A DNA stretch of 64,000 bases from Lachnospiraceae bacterium (lineage in GTDB: Bacteria > Bacillota > Clostridia > Lachnospirales > Lachnospiraceae), in contig JAJQEO010000115.1 of NCBI GenBank assembly GCA_021201665.1, positions 1 to 64,000 of the forward strand, given 5' to 3'. The notes below the pieces were generated by a model. That model worked only from the letters and a program-made list of their open reading frames with translations, was not told the DNA's origin and did not search any database. Position numbers and translations under genes: made by a program. Positions 8,954 through 17,101 of the stretch are shown one piece after another (position 1 is the first letter of the stretch; each line of letters opens with the position of its first letter).

Positions 8954-9652
8954 TTAACCAGTGACCGGCGTTATCTGAATCCGGAGCTGAAGGAGATGTT
9001 TTTTGCACTGAATCTGATTGAATCCTATGGCTCCGGGATTCGGCGCGCGAAGGATGCGATGGCGGATAATGGGTCGCCGAGGCTGCAGTTCCTGCCTGAT
9101 AATGACTCGGATGATTACACAATGGCGGTTGTAAGAATCAATGAAGAATTCGCTGCTGTACGCAGGGAAGAGGAAGGGAAGGTTTCTCTGGCGGCAAGTG
9201 GCGATGGGAAGGAAAGTATTCAAAAAATACCGCAGGGAGAATCGATTACCCAGGAAGTTACCCGGGAAATACTGCAAGGAGCATCAATTACCCAGGACGC
9301 TACCCAGGAAACACCGCAAAGAGCATCAATTACTCAGGAAACATCGCAAGAAGCACCAATTACCCAAGAAATTACCCAAGAAATTACTCAAGAAATTACT
9401 CAAGAAACGCTACAGGACTCATTGATTACCCAAGAAATACGAAAAGATGATGAAATTGCTCAGGAAATCGAGATTACTGCAAAAATCAAACATATTATGT
9501 CAGATGATCCTGGGATAAGTTTAAAAGAAGTGGCGATCAGATTGAACGTTAAGTTTGATTCTGTGCGGTATCGGGTAAAGCAGATGAGGAAAAACGGTGA
9601 AATACGCCATGAGGGTTCTACTAAATCCGGCAGATGGCTTGTATTAAAATGA
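8954..9652 (+). pseudogene. C-terminal fragment of AlbA_2 / RecG-like ATP-binding regulator
   Basis: Homology starts before the first ATG: codons from 8954 read LTSDRRYLNPELKEMFFALN, continuing LIESYGSGIRRAKDAM. This is the end of the HATPase_c_4 domain of AlbA_2 (Schlafen-like) proteins. A stop at 8948 and the missing ~350 upstream residues show truncation. The rest is an ITQE tandem repeat linker (12-base units around 9356-9405) and a winged helix (DPGISLKEVAIRLNVKFDSV). Translation from ATG 8996 would give 218 aa with a possibly functional DNA-binding tail. Confidence 0.65.
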
Positions 9653-9655
9653 GGA

Positions 9656-9697
9656 GGAGGCTGCGCACCTTCGGCAGCAGGTGACGCCGGCGTAAAT
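9656..9697 (+). other. Relic of a second rpn 3' end
   Basis: GGCTGCGCACCTTCGGCAGC through GCCGGCGTAAAT matches the last 13 codons and stop of the Rpn gene (bases 7919-7957) with few changes. The T-rich stretch after it also resembles the one after 8080, so a whole rpn-tail/hairpin module has been copied. Confidence 0.6.
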
Positions 9698-9750
9698 GAT
9701 AACTTTTGTGCTTTGATTCCTCTCGGTTTTATTACATGGGAAAACATTTC

Positions 9751-9783
9751 AAAAAAGTTCCTTTCTCCGGAGAGGGACTTTTT
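9751..9783 (+). terminator. Terminator hairpin directly upstream of sigma gene promoter
   Basis: AAAAAGTTCCTTTCTCC pairs with GGAGAGGGACTTTTT. The T-run ends one base before the -35 box, so upstream transcripts are stopped just where the next promoter begins. Confidence 0.65.
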
Positions 9784-9784
9784 C

Positions 9785-9815
9785 TTTACAGCCTCAGAAA
9801 TGAAGTTGATATAAT
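9785..9815 (+). promoter_or_regulatory. Extended -10 promoter of the ectodomain sigma gene
   Basis: TTTACA/TTACAG at 9785-9791 and TGATATAAT (TATAAT 9810-9815) with a TGN extension. The following CGGCTTATCAAGAA is shared with the promoter at 15428-15457. Confidence 0.75.
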
Positions 9816-9866
9816 CGGCTTATCAAGAAACGGTATTATAACAAGTCGGACCGGAGGAGAAAAAGT

Positions 9867-12143
9867 ATGGGGGAAATAGCTTCAACAAATAGGAACTGTT
9901 ATAATTGCAGCGCAGTCATAGACCGAAATGCATGGATGTGCGGAAACTGCGGCGTGCCGCAGCCGGAATTGATTCATCAAATTGTGGAAAATAACCAGTC
10001 TGCTTTTGAGTCTCTGTATCGCTATAGCTATCAGCGTGTTTACTGGACGATTCATTCCATGGCAGCCCTGGACGAGGATACGATCTGTGATTTGATACAG
10101 AATACGTACATCAAAGTATACGCGTCTATTGCTCAGTTAAAGGATATTGCGGCATTGAATGCCTGGATCAGGCGGATCGCCCAGAATGTGACGCTTGACT
10201 ATCTGCGAAAAAAAGAAAAAAGCAGACTCATCTTTTTCTCAGAACTAGTTCCGGATGATTCAGAACTGGACGAACCGGATTTTGAGGACGAAAGTGTCGA
10301 TGCAAATCCTGAGATTTCCATGGAATATCAGGATCGGAAGCGCTTGATTGATGCAATCCTGGATGAGCTGCCGCCGGAGCAGAGAGTTGTTCTTTCCATG
10401 ATTTTCATGCAGGAGATGAGCGTAAAGGAAATTGCCTCGAAGCTTGGAGTCAGTGAAAGTACCGTAAAAAGCCGGAAAGCCTATGGCAAGAAGAAAGTAG
10501 AAGCAAGTGTCAGAGCTCTGGAAAAGAAAGGAGTCAGCCTCTGGGGACTTACCGCGGTTGGGTTCTTTGCATGGCTGCTCAAAGGGATCGATGCGGATGC
10601 GGCAGGGCTGCCGCCTGAACAGCTTTTTCAGAAAATTCTGGAGAAGGGAAGAAACAATGGCGCGGCAACGAATGCTTCAGCAATTTCAAACTCCTCCCAT
10701 TCGGGCGGATCGGGATCCGGCAGGCAGGAAGGTGCTGCCGAAGGGAAAGGTACAGGCCAAATGGCACCAGGGACACCTGCATCCCCAGATAGCAGGAAGG
10801 AAAATGAAAGCTATAGTGGTTCGCCGAATCAGAACAATCAAGGAAATGGGAAGCAGGCCGCTGCTGCATCAGATACAGCTAAAAAGGCTGCAATAGTCAA
10901 AAAAGTCATGATTGGGGCAGCAATTGTCGCAGCCCTTGGAATTGGAGGCGGCATGTTTTTGCTGAACCAGAACGGCAGATCGACTGACGTAGTGGAAGTT
11001 TTGACACAGGCAGAGCGGAATACCGAATCAATGAGTGAAGCACAAATGGAAACAGAATCTGATGAACAGACCGAACTTTTTTCGGAAGTGGCAGAGTACA
11101 TAGTGGAAACAGAGCGAAGCGAATTGAGAGAGGAGCTGTCAGAAACTGCGGCGGAGGCTGTATCTCAGATACAGACAGAACTGCAGTCAGAGCAGGAAAC
11201 AAAAGCGCAGACCGAGCAGCAGTCAGAGCAGACGACAAAAGCGCAGCCAGAGCAGGCGGCAGAACAGGCAACAGAAGCAGAGTCTGAGCAGATCATCGTG
11301 ATTGGAGAGGACACATCAGATGAGACGGGGCTGGATGAGAACGCTTCGGAAAACGAGAATGCTTCCGAAAATGAAAGTATTTCAGAAAATGAGAATACAA
11401 ATGAATCTGGTGGATCAGGCTCGATGTCCTCGGCGGAAACTATTTTGAGTACAATTCAAAGCCTGGGCTATGAGTATATTGGCGGGCAGCAATATGAGGT
11501 CTTATATCAGGGTGGACAGGCATACACAGAAAACGCTGGGATGGATCAGGCACCTCCGGTCGGTATTGCTGCTTACACAGTGGATGATCTGGATGGCGAC
11601 GGACAGGAGGAACTGCTTCTGCTGCTTCTTGAAGAAACAGAGCGTATTTACGACACGAGCGGCCTGAAAGACTCGCGGGTGGCTTTTATTGTATGCGAAA
11701 ATGTCGATGGAGCATGGAGTGAGTCGCAGCGGATATCAGAAGTGGAGAGTTATGGGAGCGGAAGTAGTACAAATATTATGTCTGTTGCTGACGTATTGCC
11801 ATGCATTTCTACGTATCTGGTTTCGACGGATACAGGAAAGCATATTGTGATAGACAATCCATTCAATGGAAGTTTTTCTGCGGATAATTTATATTATATG
11901 ATTGAAATTATATACACAGAGAACTCTTTGAGCGGAATGTGCTATGGTTACGATGAGAGCGGGTATGAGAAAGCTGGTGAGTTATCTGATCAGATACAAT
12001 CTGGTAATGCAAAACTGATCAGCCGGATCTATGTTTCTGATTTTTATGATGATCAGAACAATTTGCTTTCTGACATGTACACTCGAATAGCAAGAGGAGA
12101 GTCTATATCTACAACCTTAGTGCTGGATGTATTTGAGGAGTAG
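9867..12143 (+). CDS. Membrane-anchored zinc-ribbon sigma-70 protein with ectodomain
   Basis: 758 aa; GGAGGAGAAA precedes ATG. Order: zinc ribbon (CYNC ... CGNC, residues 11-28); sigma region 2 (FESLYRYSYQRVYWTIH to IRRIAQNVTLDYLRKKE, about 45-117); sigma region 4 (LPPEQRVVLSM to KSRKAYGKKK, about 168-210); a conserved hydrophobic patch LWGLTAVGFFAWLLKG (225-240); a Gly/Ser/Asn linker; a TM helix (about 347-367); a Glu/Ser/Gln stalk; and a ~240-residue extracytoplasmic domain with a Ca-binding-like loop DLDGDGQEELL. Ordinary ECF sigma factors are ~180 aa and soluble. I infer a one-piece receptor whose outer domain controls an attached sigma factor, either by tethering or after proteolytic release. 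The patch at 225-240 could also touch the membrane, which would change the topology. Confidence 0.8.
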   Translation: MGEIASTNRNCYNCSAVIDRNAWMCGNCGVPQPELIHQIVENNQSAFESLYRYSYQRVYWTIHSMAALDEDTICDLIQNTYIKVYASIAQLKDIAALNAWIRRIAQNVTLDYLRKKEKSRLIFFSELVPDDSELDEPDFEDESVDANPEISMEYQDRKRLIDAILDELPPEQRVVLSMIFMQEMSVKEIASKLGVSESTVKSRKAYGKKKVEASVRALEKKGVSLWGLTAVGFFAWLLKGIDADAAGLPPEQLFQKILEKGRNNGAATNASAISNSSHSGGSGSGRQEGAAEGKGTGQMAPGTPASPDSRKENESYSGSPNQNNQGNGKQAAAASDTAKKAAIVKKVMIGAAIVAALGIGGGMFLLNQNGRSTDVVEVLTQAERNTESMSEAQMETESDEQTELFSEVAEYIVETERSELREELSETAAEAVSQIQTELQSEQETKAQTEQQSEQTTKAQPEQAAEQATEAESEQIIVIGEDTSDETGLDENASENENASENESISENENTNESGGSGSMSSAETILSTIQSLGYEYIGGQQYEVLYQGGQAYTENAGMDQAPPVGIAAYTVDDLDGDGQEELLLLLLEETERIYDTSGLKDSRVAFIVCENVDGAWSESQRISEVESYGSGSSTNIMSVADVLPCISTYLVSTDTGKHIVIDNPFNGSFSADNLYYMIEIIYTENSLSGMCYGYDESGYEKAGELSDQIQSGNAKLISRIYVSDFYDDQNNLLSDMYTRIARGESISTTLVLDVFEE

Positions 12144-12298
12144 CTTCCCCTTTTACTGCAGCAAAAGAAAAAGGGAAAAGCGATGGAGAATAAATCTGGC
12201 ATTATTAGCTGGAAATGCTTGTGAAACAGCGGCTTTGTGAAACAATCTTGCAGAAACGCCCCTGTCCGCGCGGCCTTCAAGAGCATGCTGTTTTTGGG

Positions 12299-12326
12299 TT
12301 GAAAAAAATGCCGTACCCGGTATAAT
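12299..12326 (+). promoter_or_regulatory. Promoter of beta-CASP gene
   Basis: TTGAAA (12299-12304), 16-bp spacer, TATAAT (12321-12326). The 12144-12298 stretch before it holds no gene or obvious structure. Confidence 0.65.
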
Positions 12327-12469
12327 AGATACTGATTGAAACAGCCACGGCTGTAATTGTCTTATGAATGATGATATAGAATGTGAGCGGAGCAAAGGCT
12401 GCAGATGGAATAATATATATGAACAGAAAAATATGAGAAACGGAGCGATACATATACGTGGAGACAACA

Positions 12470-15190
12470 ATGATAAACAATAATAACAATGCTTACAGAC
12501 TCAGCCTGGATTTTCTGGGCGGCGCGATGGAGGTCGGGGCCAGCTCGATCCTGGTTGAAATGTGCGGCCGGAGGATTTTGCTGGACGCAGGGATCCGGCA
12601 GAAGGCCGGGGCGGACCCGCTGCCGGATTTTCATAGAATACAGGAAAGGGGCGGCGTGGATGCAATCGTGGTCAGCCACGCCCATATGGATCACACCGGC
12701 AGTCTCCCGGTGATCAGCAAGGCGTACCCGAATGCGCGGATTTACATGACATCCATGACGATCGACCTGACAAGGGTGCTGCTCTACGACAGTATCAAGC
12801 TGATGAACCGGCAGGAGGAAGGGATTCCGGCCTATGCCGAGAAGGATGTGGAGCAGCTGTTTGGCAGGATGATGGCGGTCCGCTATGAGCAGCCGCTCGA
12901 AATTTTGCCGGGGATTACACTGACGATGTACCAGGCGGGGCATATCGCCGGGGCAGCCTGTGTGTATCTGACGAGCAAAGAGGGTTCTCTTTTTTATTCG
13001 GGAGACTTCTCCACATTTGCGCAGAATACCATCGAGGGAATCCGGCTTCCGAAGCTTCGCCCGGATGTCGCGATCGTCGAGTCCACATACGGTGACCGCT
13101 TGCACTCGAACCGGCAGGTGGAGGAGCAGACGCTCATTGACACGGCGGCGGAATGCATTGCAAAGGGCGGGAAAATGCTGATCCCGACGTTTGCTCTGGG
13201 ACGCGCCCAGGAGGTGCTGCTGATTCTGAAGAGAGCGATGAACAAAGGGGAGCTCCCGAAAACAAAAGTATATGTAGATGGCATGGTGCGGGATATGAAT
13301 ACCGCTTACAGCCGCAATCCCTGGTTTTTGAAAAATGCGCTCGCGAAAAAGGCGGAGCGCGGCGGGGATCTGTTTTATTCGGATGAAATCGTTGCGGTGA
13401 GCCTGAAGGACAATCGGGAGGAGCTGCTTAAAACAGCCGGCCCCGCGATTTTTGTGGCCAGCTCAGGAATGCTGACCGGCGGACCGAGTGTGGAATACGC
13501 TAAGAAAATTGCGCCGATGGAAAATGGCTATATTGTCATCACCGGTTATCAGGACGAAGAGGCGCCGGGGCGGCAGATCGTGGAGCTTCTGGACGATGGA
13601 ATGAAGAAAGCTGCAGATACTCGCTTCCTCACTCTCGGCGGCACCAGAGTGCCGGTTCGCTGCACCCTGCGCCGGGCGGGACTTTCCGCGCATGCGGACA
13701 AGGCTGAGATTGAAAATCTTCTGGAGCGCCTTTCCGCGCGGAATGTCTTCCTTGTGCATGGTGATAAGGAAGTGATTCCGTCCCTGGCGAAGGATCTGCA
13801 GCTGGATTACCGCACCAGGGTGTTTGTGCCGAAGGACGGTGACTCGGAGGAAATTTTTCTGAAAAATCCCCGGCAGCAGCTGAAAAAGAGCTTCCCATGG
13901 AGCATGCAAAGGGATGGCAGCCCGGAGGGGAAAGAAAAAGAGTTTTATCAGTATTTAACGGAGCATTATCCGAATGGGAAATTCACCATCGCGGAGCTTG
14001 CCTATATCTGGAGCGGACGCCATAATCTGCCGGAAGAGGCTCTTGCCGGCCTGCAGGAGATCCTGACGGCGAGTCCTTATTTTGACAGAGACGGGAAACG
14101 GCTGTTCCTTTTCGTCTGCAGGAGCGAGGAGGATATACAGGAGGATGAGAAAAAGGCAAACACCATGACGCCGCAGCGGCTGCAGCAGGAGATAGAGCAG
14201 TGCTTTGCCGGGTTTCCTTATCGGAAAATCAGCTATTTTATGGAAAAAGAGGAGGTACAGCTGCTTTTTGATTTTCCGAAGGAGGTGGAAGATCGGTTTG
14301 AAGTGGCAGCCCGGCAGTTCCATGAGAGAACGGGCTGGACGGCGCAAAGAAGCCTGGAGCCAAACGAGCATGCCATGCAGACCTTTTTGCATGCAAGGCT
14401 TGGAAGTGCAGTGCAGAAAATTTCGATTCGGAAGATGGAATCCACCGTGGCTGTACGCCTTTTGCGGATGCCGGAGAGGGCAGTGATGCAAATAAAATCA
14501 GACCAAATATCGGAAGAACAAATCGAACCAGGCTGGATTTTGGAGAAGATAGCCTGCGAGTTTGAGCAAAAGACCGGGTACCGGCTGATCCTTGAAGGGG
14601 AAGGAATCCAGGCACATCCATCGACAACAAGGAAAGATGAAATTTCCGGAGGTATGGCTCCGGGAAGCGCTGAAGGTGGGAATCCGGCGGCCCTGGCCGC
14701 GAAACAAAGGTCACAGAACGGATTCTTCTGGCCGTCGGCGAAGGAGCATATACAGGAGGATACCCCAGGCAGTCAGAATGGCTGTCCGCGTCCTGTTGAG
14801 CAGAATTTGGCGATGTCCTGTATTGATTCAGAATTTGCCGACGAAAGATATCTTCCATATAAAAAGAGCATTCTGAGTGATGAGTTTGGAAAGTACATCC
14901 AGCTTTCTTTCTTGTCTCCGGCACTTGGATTCCGTGAGCAGGGCGTACTGCAGCGCATTGCGGCTCAGACCGGATGGCGTGTGAGAATTGCGCCGGGTGT
15001 GAACCAGAACGCAATACAGTCCCTTGCACAGCGGCTCTGCCAGGAAAACGGTGTGAGGCTGCGGAAGCTGCCTTCCTACCTGCCCGGGACACAGACTCTG
15101 GTACTAAAGCCTGCTGACGCATCCGCAGAGATGGAAAAAATCTGCCGGAGGCTGGAAGAAGAGACGGGGATCGCGTGCCAGGTGGAGTGA
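12470..15190 (+). CDS. Beta-CASP metallo-beta-lactamase-fold RNase-like protein with long C-terminal extension
   Basis: 906 aa from ATG 12470 (GGAG 6-7 bases upstream; a GTG at 12458 overlaps that site). Residues 1-460 are a CPSF73/YSH1-type exonuclease: GGAMEVGASSILVE, the zinc motif SHAHMDHTG, AGHIAGAACVYL, YSGDF, ESTYGD, the beta-CASP insert with PTFALGRAQEVL, and the late motifs GLSAHAD and FLVHGDKE. Such enzymes process or degrade RNA using two zinc ions. The remaining ~450 residues are unusual: repeated weakly related blocks (KISYFMEKEEVQLLFDF; KISIRKMESTVAVRLL; KYIQLSFLSPALGFREQG) suggest a duplicated alpha/beta nucleic-acid-binding module, separated by a Gly/Ser-rich linker. Stand-alone transcription unit. 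Confidence 0.85.
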   Translation: MINNNNNAYRLSLDFLGGAMEVGASSILVEMCGRRILLDAGIRQKAGADPLPDFHRIQERGGVDAIVVSHAHMDHTGSLPVISKAYPNARIYMTSMTIDLTRVLLYDSIKLMNRQEEGIPAYAEKDVEQLFGRMMAVRYEQPLEILPGITLTMYQAGHIAGAACVYLTSKEGSLFYSGDFSTFAQNTIEGIRLPKLRPDVAIVESTYGDRLHSNRQVEEQTLIDTAAECIAKGGKMLIPTFALGRAQEVLLILKRAMNKGELPKTKVYVDGMVRDMNTAYSRNPWFLKNALAKKAERGGDLFYSDEIVAVSLKDNREELLKTAGPAIFVASSGMLTGGPSVEYAKKIAPMENGYIVITGYQDEEAPGRQIVELLDDGMKKAADTRFLTLGGTRVPVRCTLRRAGLSAHADKAEIENLLERLSARNVFLVHGDKEVIPSLAKDLQLDYRTRVFVPKDGDSEEIFLKNPRQQLKKSFPWSMQRDGSPEGKEKEFYQYLTEHYPNGKFTIAELAYIWSGRHNLPEEALAGLQEILTASPYFDRDGKRLFLFVCRSEEDIQEDEKKANTMTPQRLQQEIEQCFAGFPYRKISYFMEKEEVQLLFDFPKEVEDRFEVAARQFHERTGWTAQRSLEPNEHAMQTFLHARLGSAVQKISIRKMESTVAVRLLRMPERAVMQIKSDQISEEQIEPGWILEKIACEFEQKTGYRLILEGEGIQAHPSTTRKDEISGGMAPGSAEGGNPAALAAKQRSQNGFFWPSAKEHIQEDTPGSQNGCPRPVEQNLAMSCIDSEFADERYLPYKKSILSDEFGKYIQLSFLSPALGFREQGVLQRIAAQTGWRVRIAPGVNQNAIQSLAQRLCQENGVRLRKLPSYLPGTQTLVLKPADASAEMEKICRRLEEETGIACQVE

Positions 15191-15211
15191 GAAATCGTAT
15201 ATACTTATGGA

Positions 15212-15396
15212 ATGACGGAACTTTCCTGTCGTGAGCGGGAAGATGCACGTAAGCGAAGGATGGCTGGCGAGGCTTTGCCCAGACCGATAGATGTGAGTGA
15301 CGCTCTCGCGGAGATTATTCTGAAGGCCTGCGCATTTGACCCGGCCAGGCGGATTCACAGCAATCTGAGCCAGACGGATCGGGGAAGGTATCTTTC
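15212..15396 (+). pseudogene. Ser/Thr kinase C-lobe remnant
   Basis: Codons read RMAGEALPRPIDVSDALAEI then ILKACAFDPARRIHSN, the end of the C-lobe of PknB-like kinases (the conserved final Arg-containing helix). Nothing of the N-lobe or catalytic loop precedes it, and the frame then runs into a worn hairpin. With the N-lobe scrap at 4945 this shows that at least one receptor kinase gene was dismantled here. Confidence 0.65.
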
Positions 15397-15427
15397 TTAT
15401 TCGTTTCCGGCAGAGGGAACTTTTGGA

Positions 15428-15457
15428 TTACGGCCTCCAAAACAGGGCTGATATAAT
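15428..15457 (+). promoter_or_regulatory. Extended -10 promoter of Ig-like gene, shared with 9785
   Basis: TTACGG (15428-15433), 18-bp spacer, TGATATAAT (TATAAT 15452-15457), followed by CAGCTTATCAAGAA. From GATATAAT through CAAGAA it differs from the promoter at 9785-9815 at one base in 22. Confidence 0.75.
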
Positions 15458-15523
15458 CAGCTTATCAAGAATACGAACACGTAAGTGAACAAACACGCAA
15501 GTACATGGGAAGGAGAAATTCGT

Positions 15524-16192
15524 ATGAAAAAGAGAACTGTTTTGGGAGTAATCGCACTGTTGATAATGCTGCTGGCAATCCCGGCATCTGCGTCCGCAGC
15601 CTCTGTAAAGCTTAACAAGACCAAAATGACGGTCTACGTAGGGCAGAAGAAGACACTGAAGGTGAGCGGTACGAGCAAAACGGTAACGTGGTCCTCTTCT
15701 AAAAAAAGTGTCGCCAAAGTAAGCAGTAAGGGAGTCGTCCGCGGCATAAAGGCCGGCACGGCGACAATTACAGCTAAGGTGGGATCGAAAACCTATAAGT
15801 GCAAGGTTACGGTAAAAGAAAACACCTGGGATGCAGGATACAATTTCGACAATGCAAATTTCTGGAAAAAAGTTTCGGCGCAGCGCTATACAGGCTCATA
15901 TACTGTAAAAGTATATCCGGCTTATATGAAATATGATGAATCAGGACAATTGTGTGTTATTTTAGCTGTAAGGAATGAGACTGCCGGAAAAACTTATACC
16001 CTGAAATCTGCGGTCGTTAAATTTGTGGATGAATCGAAGGAAGTAATTGCGAGCGGGTATTTTAAAAATCTCAACCGTAAAATTAAGCCAAATACTGTGG
16101 AATACATAGCCCTCCGATTTTCGAGCCAGTCAACAAAACAGTATGTAGCTTTGAAAAATGGAAACTTTATGTATTCGATTTCAGTCTTTTGA
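15524..16192 (+). CDS. Secreted Ig-like (BIG2) protein
   Basis: 222 aa from ATG 15524 (AAGGAGA upstream; an upstream ATG at 15485 lacks one). A Sec signal peptide is visible: MKKRTVLGVIALLIMLLAIP then ASASAA. Residues ~28-100 form a BIG2 domain (KLNKTKMTVYVGQKKTLKVS ... KGVVRGIKAGTATITAKV). The last 110 residues are a second beta-sandwich-like domain, with a FxxxN pattern similar to streptococcal/clostridial surface modules, not identified. There is no LPXTG motif or TM anchor. Its promoter matches that of the ectodomain sigma gene, and PP2C starts 17 bases after its stop, so the three may be co-regulated. Confidence 0.75.
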   Translation: MKKRTVLGVIALLIMLLAIPASASAASVKLNKTKMTVYVGQKKTLKVSGTSKTVTWSSSKKSVAKVSSKGVVRGIKAGTATITAKVGSKTYKCKVTVKENTWDAGYNFDNANFWKKVSAQRYTGSYTVKVYPAYMKYDESGQLCVILAVRNETAGKTYTLKSAVVKFVDESKEVIASGYFKNLNRKIKPNTVEYIALRFSSQSTKQYVALKNGNFMYSISVF

Positions 16193-16209
16193 TTAAGGAG
16201 AAGTTTTAT

Positions 16210-17082
16210 ATGAGCGTCCAGATAGAATACGCCGGCACCTGCTTTCAGGGGCTGGTGCGCAAGAATAATGAGGATAATTTCTGGTGTGATAATGAATATT
16301 TAAGCTGTGAGAACCATGGGCTGGATGAAGTATTTTCCGGCAGGCTGCAGTGCGCGGAATGTCCGGCCTTCGCTGTTTTTGACGGAATGGGCGGAGAGGA
16401 ATGCGGCGAGGTCGCCGCATTCCTGGCCGCAGATACCTTTCATTATATTTTTGGGAAAGGCTCGGGAAAAAAATCCGGAGAAAATTCAGAAGAAAATTCG
16501 GGAGAAATTTCCGGGATAAGCGCTGGAGAAAATCCGGGAGAAATTTCCGGGATGAGCGCCTGGAAAAGCTCAGAAAAAAAAGCTGAAAAAAGCGGCGATG
16601 GGGAGGATGTCCGCTTGTTGTGCCAGCAGATGAATGATGAAATCTGCCGGTATGCCGCGGAGCACAGGATTCGTTCTATGGGCTGCACGGCGGCGCTGCT
16701 GCTTTTTGATGATTCTGGTGTATACGCGGCGAATGTGGGGGACAGCAGTATTTTTTGCTTCCAAAATCACAGACTGAAAAAAGTGTCTGTGGATCATGTG
16801 TGCAGCAGTCCATTATATCGGAAACCTCCCCTGACACAATTTCTGGGGATTCCATCGGAAGAAATGCTGCTGAGCCCGCATATCGAGAGAATGGAAGCTG
16901 ACGGGGATATGCAGTTTCTGCTCTGCTCGGATGGCCTGACGGATATGTTAGAGGAGAGGGAAATTGAGGCTGCTCTGGATGAAGCGAAATCCTTGCGCCA
17001 GGCTGTGGAATACCTGAAAGCGGAAACTCTGCGCAGGGGCGCGCTGGACAATACGACGATCATTTTATGCGGATTGCAATGA
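16210..17082 (+). CDS. PP2C-family Ser/Thr protein phosphatase
   Basis: 290 aa from ATG 16210 with AAGGAG 9 bases upstream. Catalytic motifs of the PPM family are present: RKNNEDNF near the N-terminus, VFDGMGGEECGE, NVGDSS, LLCSDGLTDML and the final DNTTIILC, which place Asp residues on two Mn/Mg ions. Between the DGMGG region and the core is a ~50-residue Gly/Ser/Glu/Lys insertion with internal repetition (GEISGISAGENP / GEISGMSAWKSS). PP2C enzymes usually reverse Hanks-type kinases, and the only kinase pieces nearby are dead. Its partner must be encoded elsewhere or lost. Confidence 0.9.
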   Translation: MSVQIEYAGTCFQGLVRKNNEDNFWCDNEYLSCENHGLDEVFSGRLQCAECPAFAVFDGMGGEECGEVAAFLAADTFHYIFGKGSGKKSGENSEENSGEISGISAGENPGEISGMSAWKSSEKKAEKSGDGEDVRLLCQQMNDEICRYAAEHRIRSMGCTAALLLFDDSGVYAANVGDSSIFCFQNHRLKKVSVDHVCSSPLYRKPPLTQFLGIPSEEMLLSPHIERMEADGDMQFLLCSDGLTDMLEEREIEAALDEAKSLRQAVEYLKAETLRRGALDNTTIILCGLQ

Positions 17083-17101
17083 TTCTGGCGGTCCTGGATT
17101 G

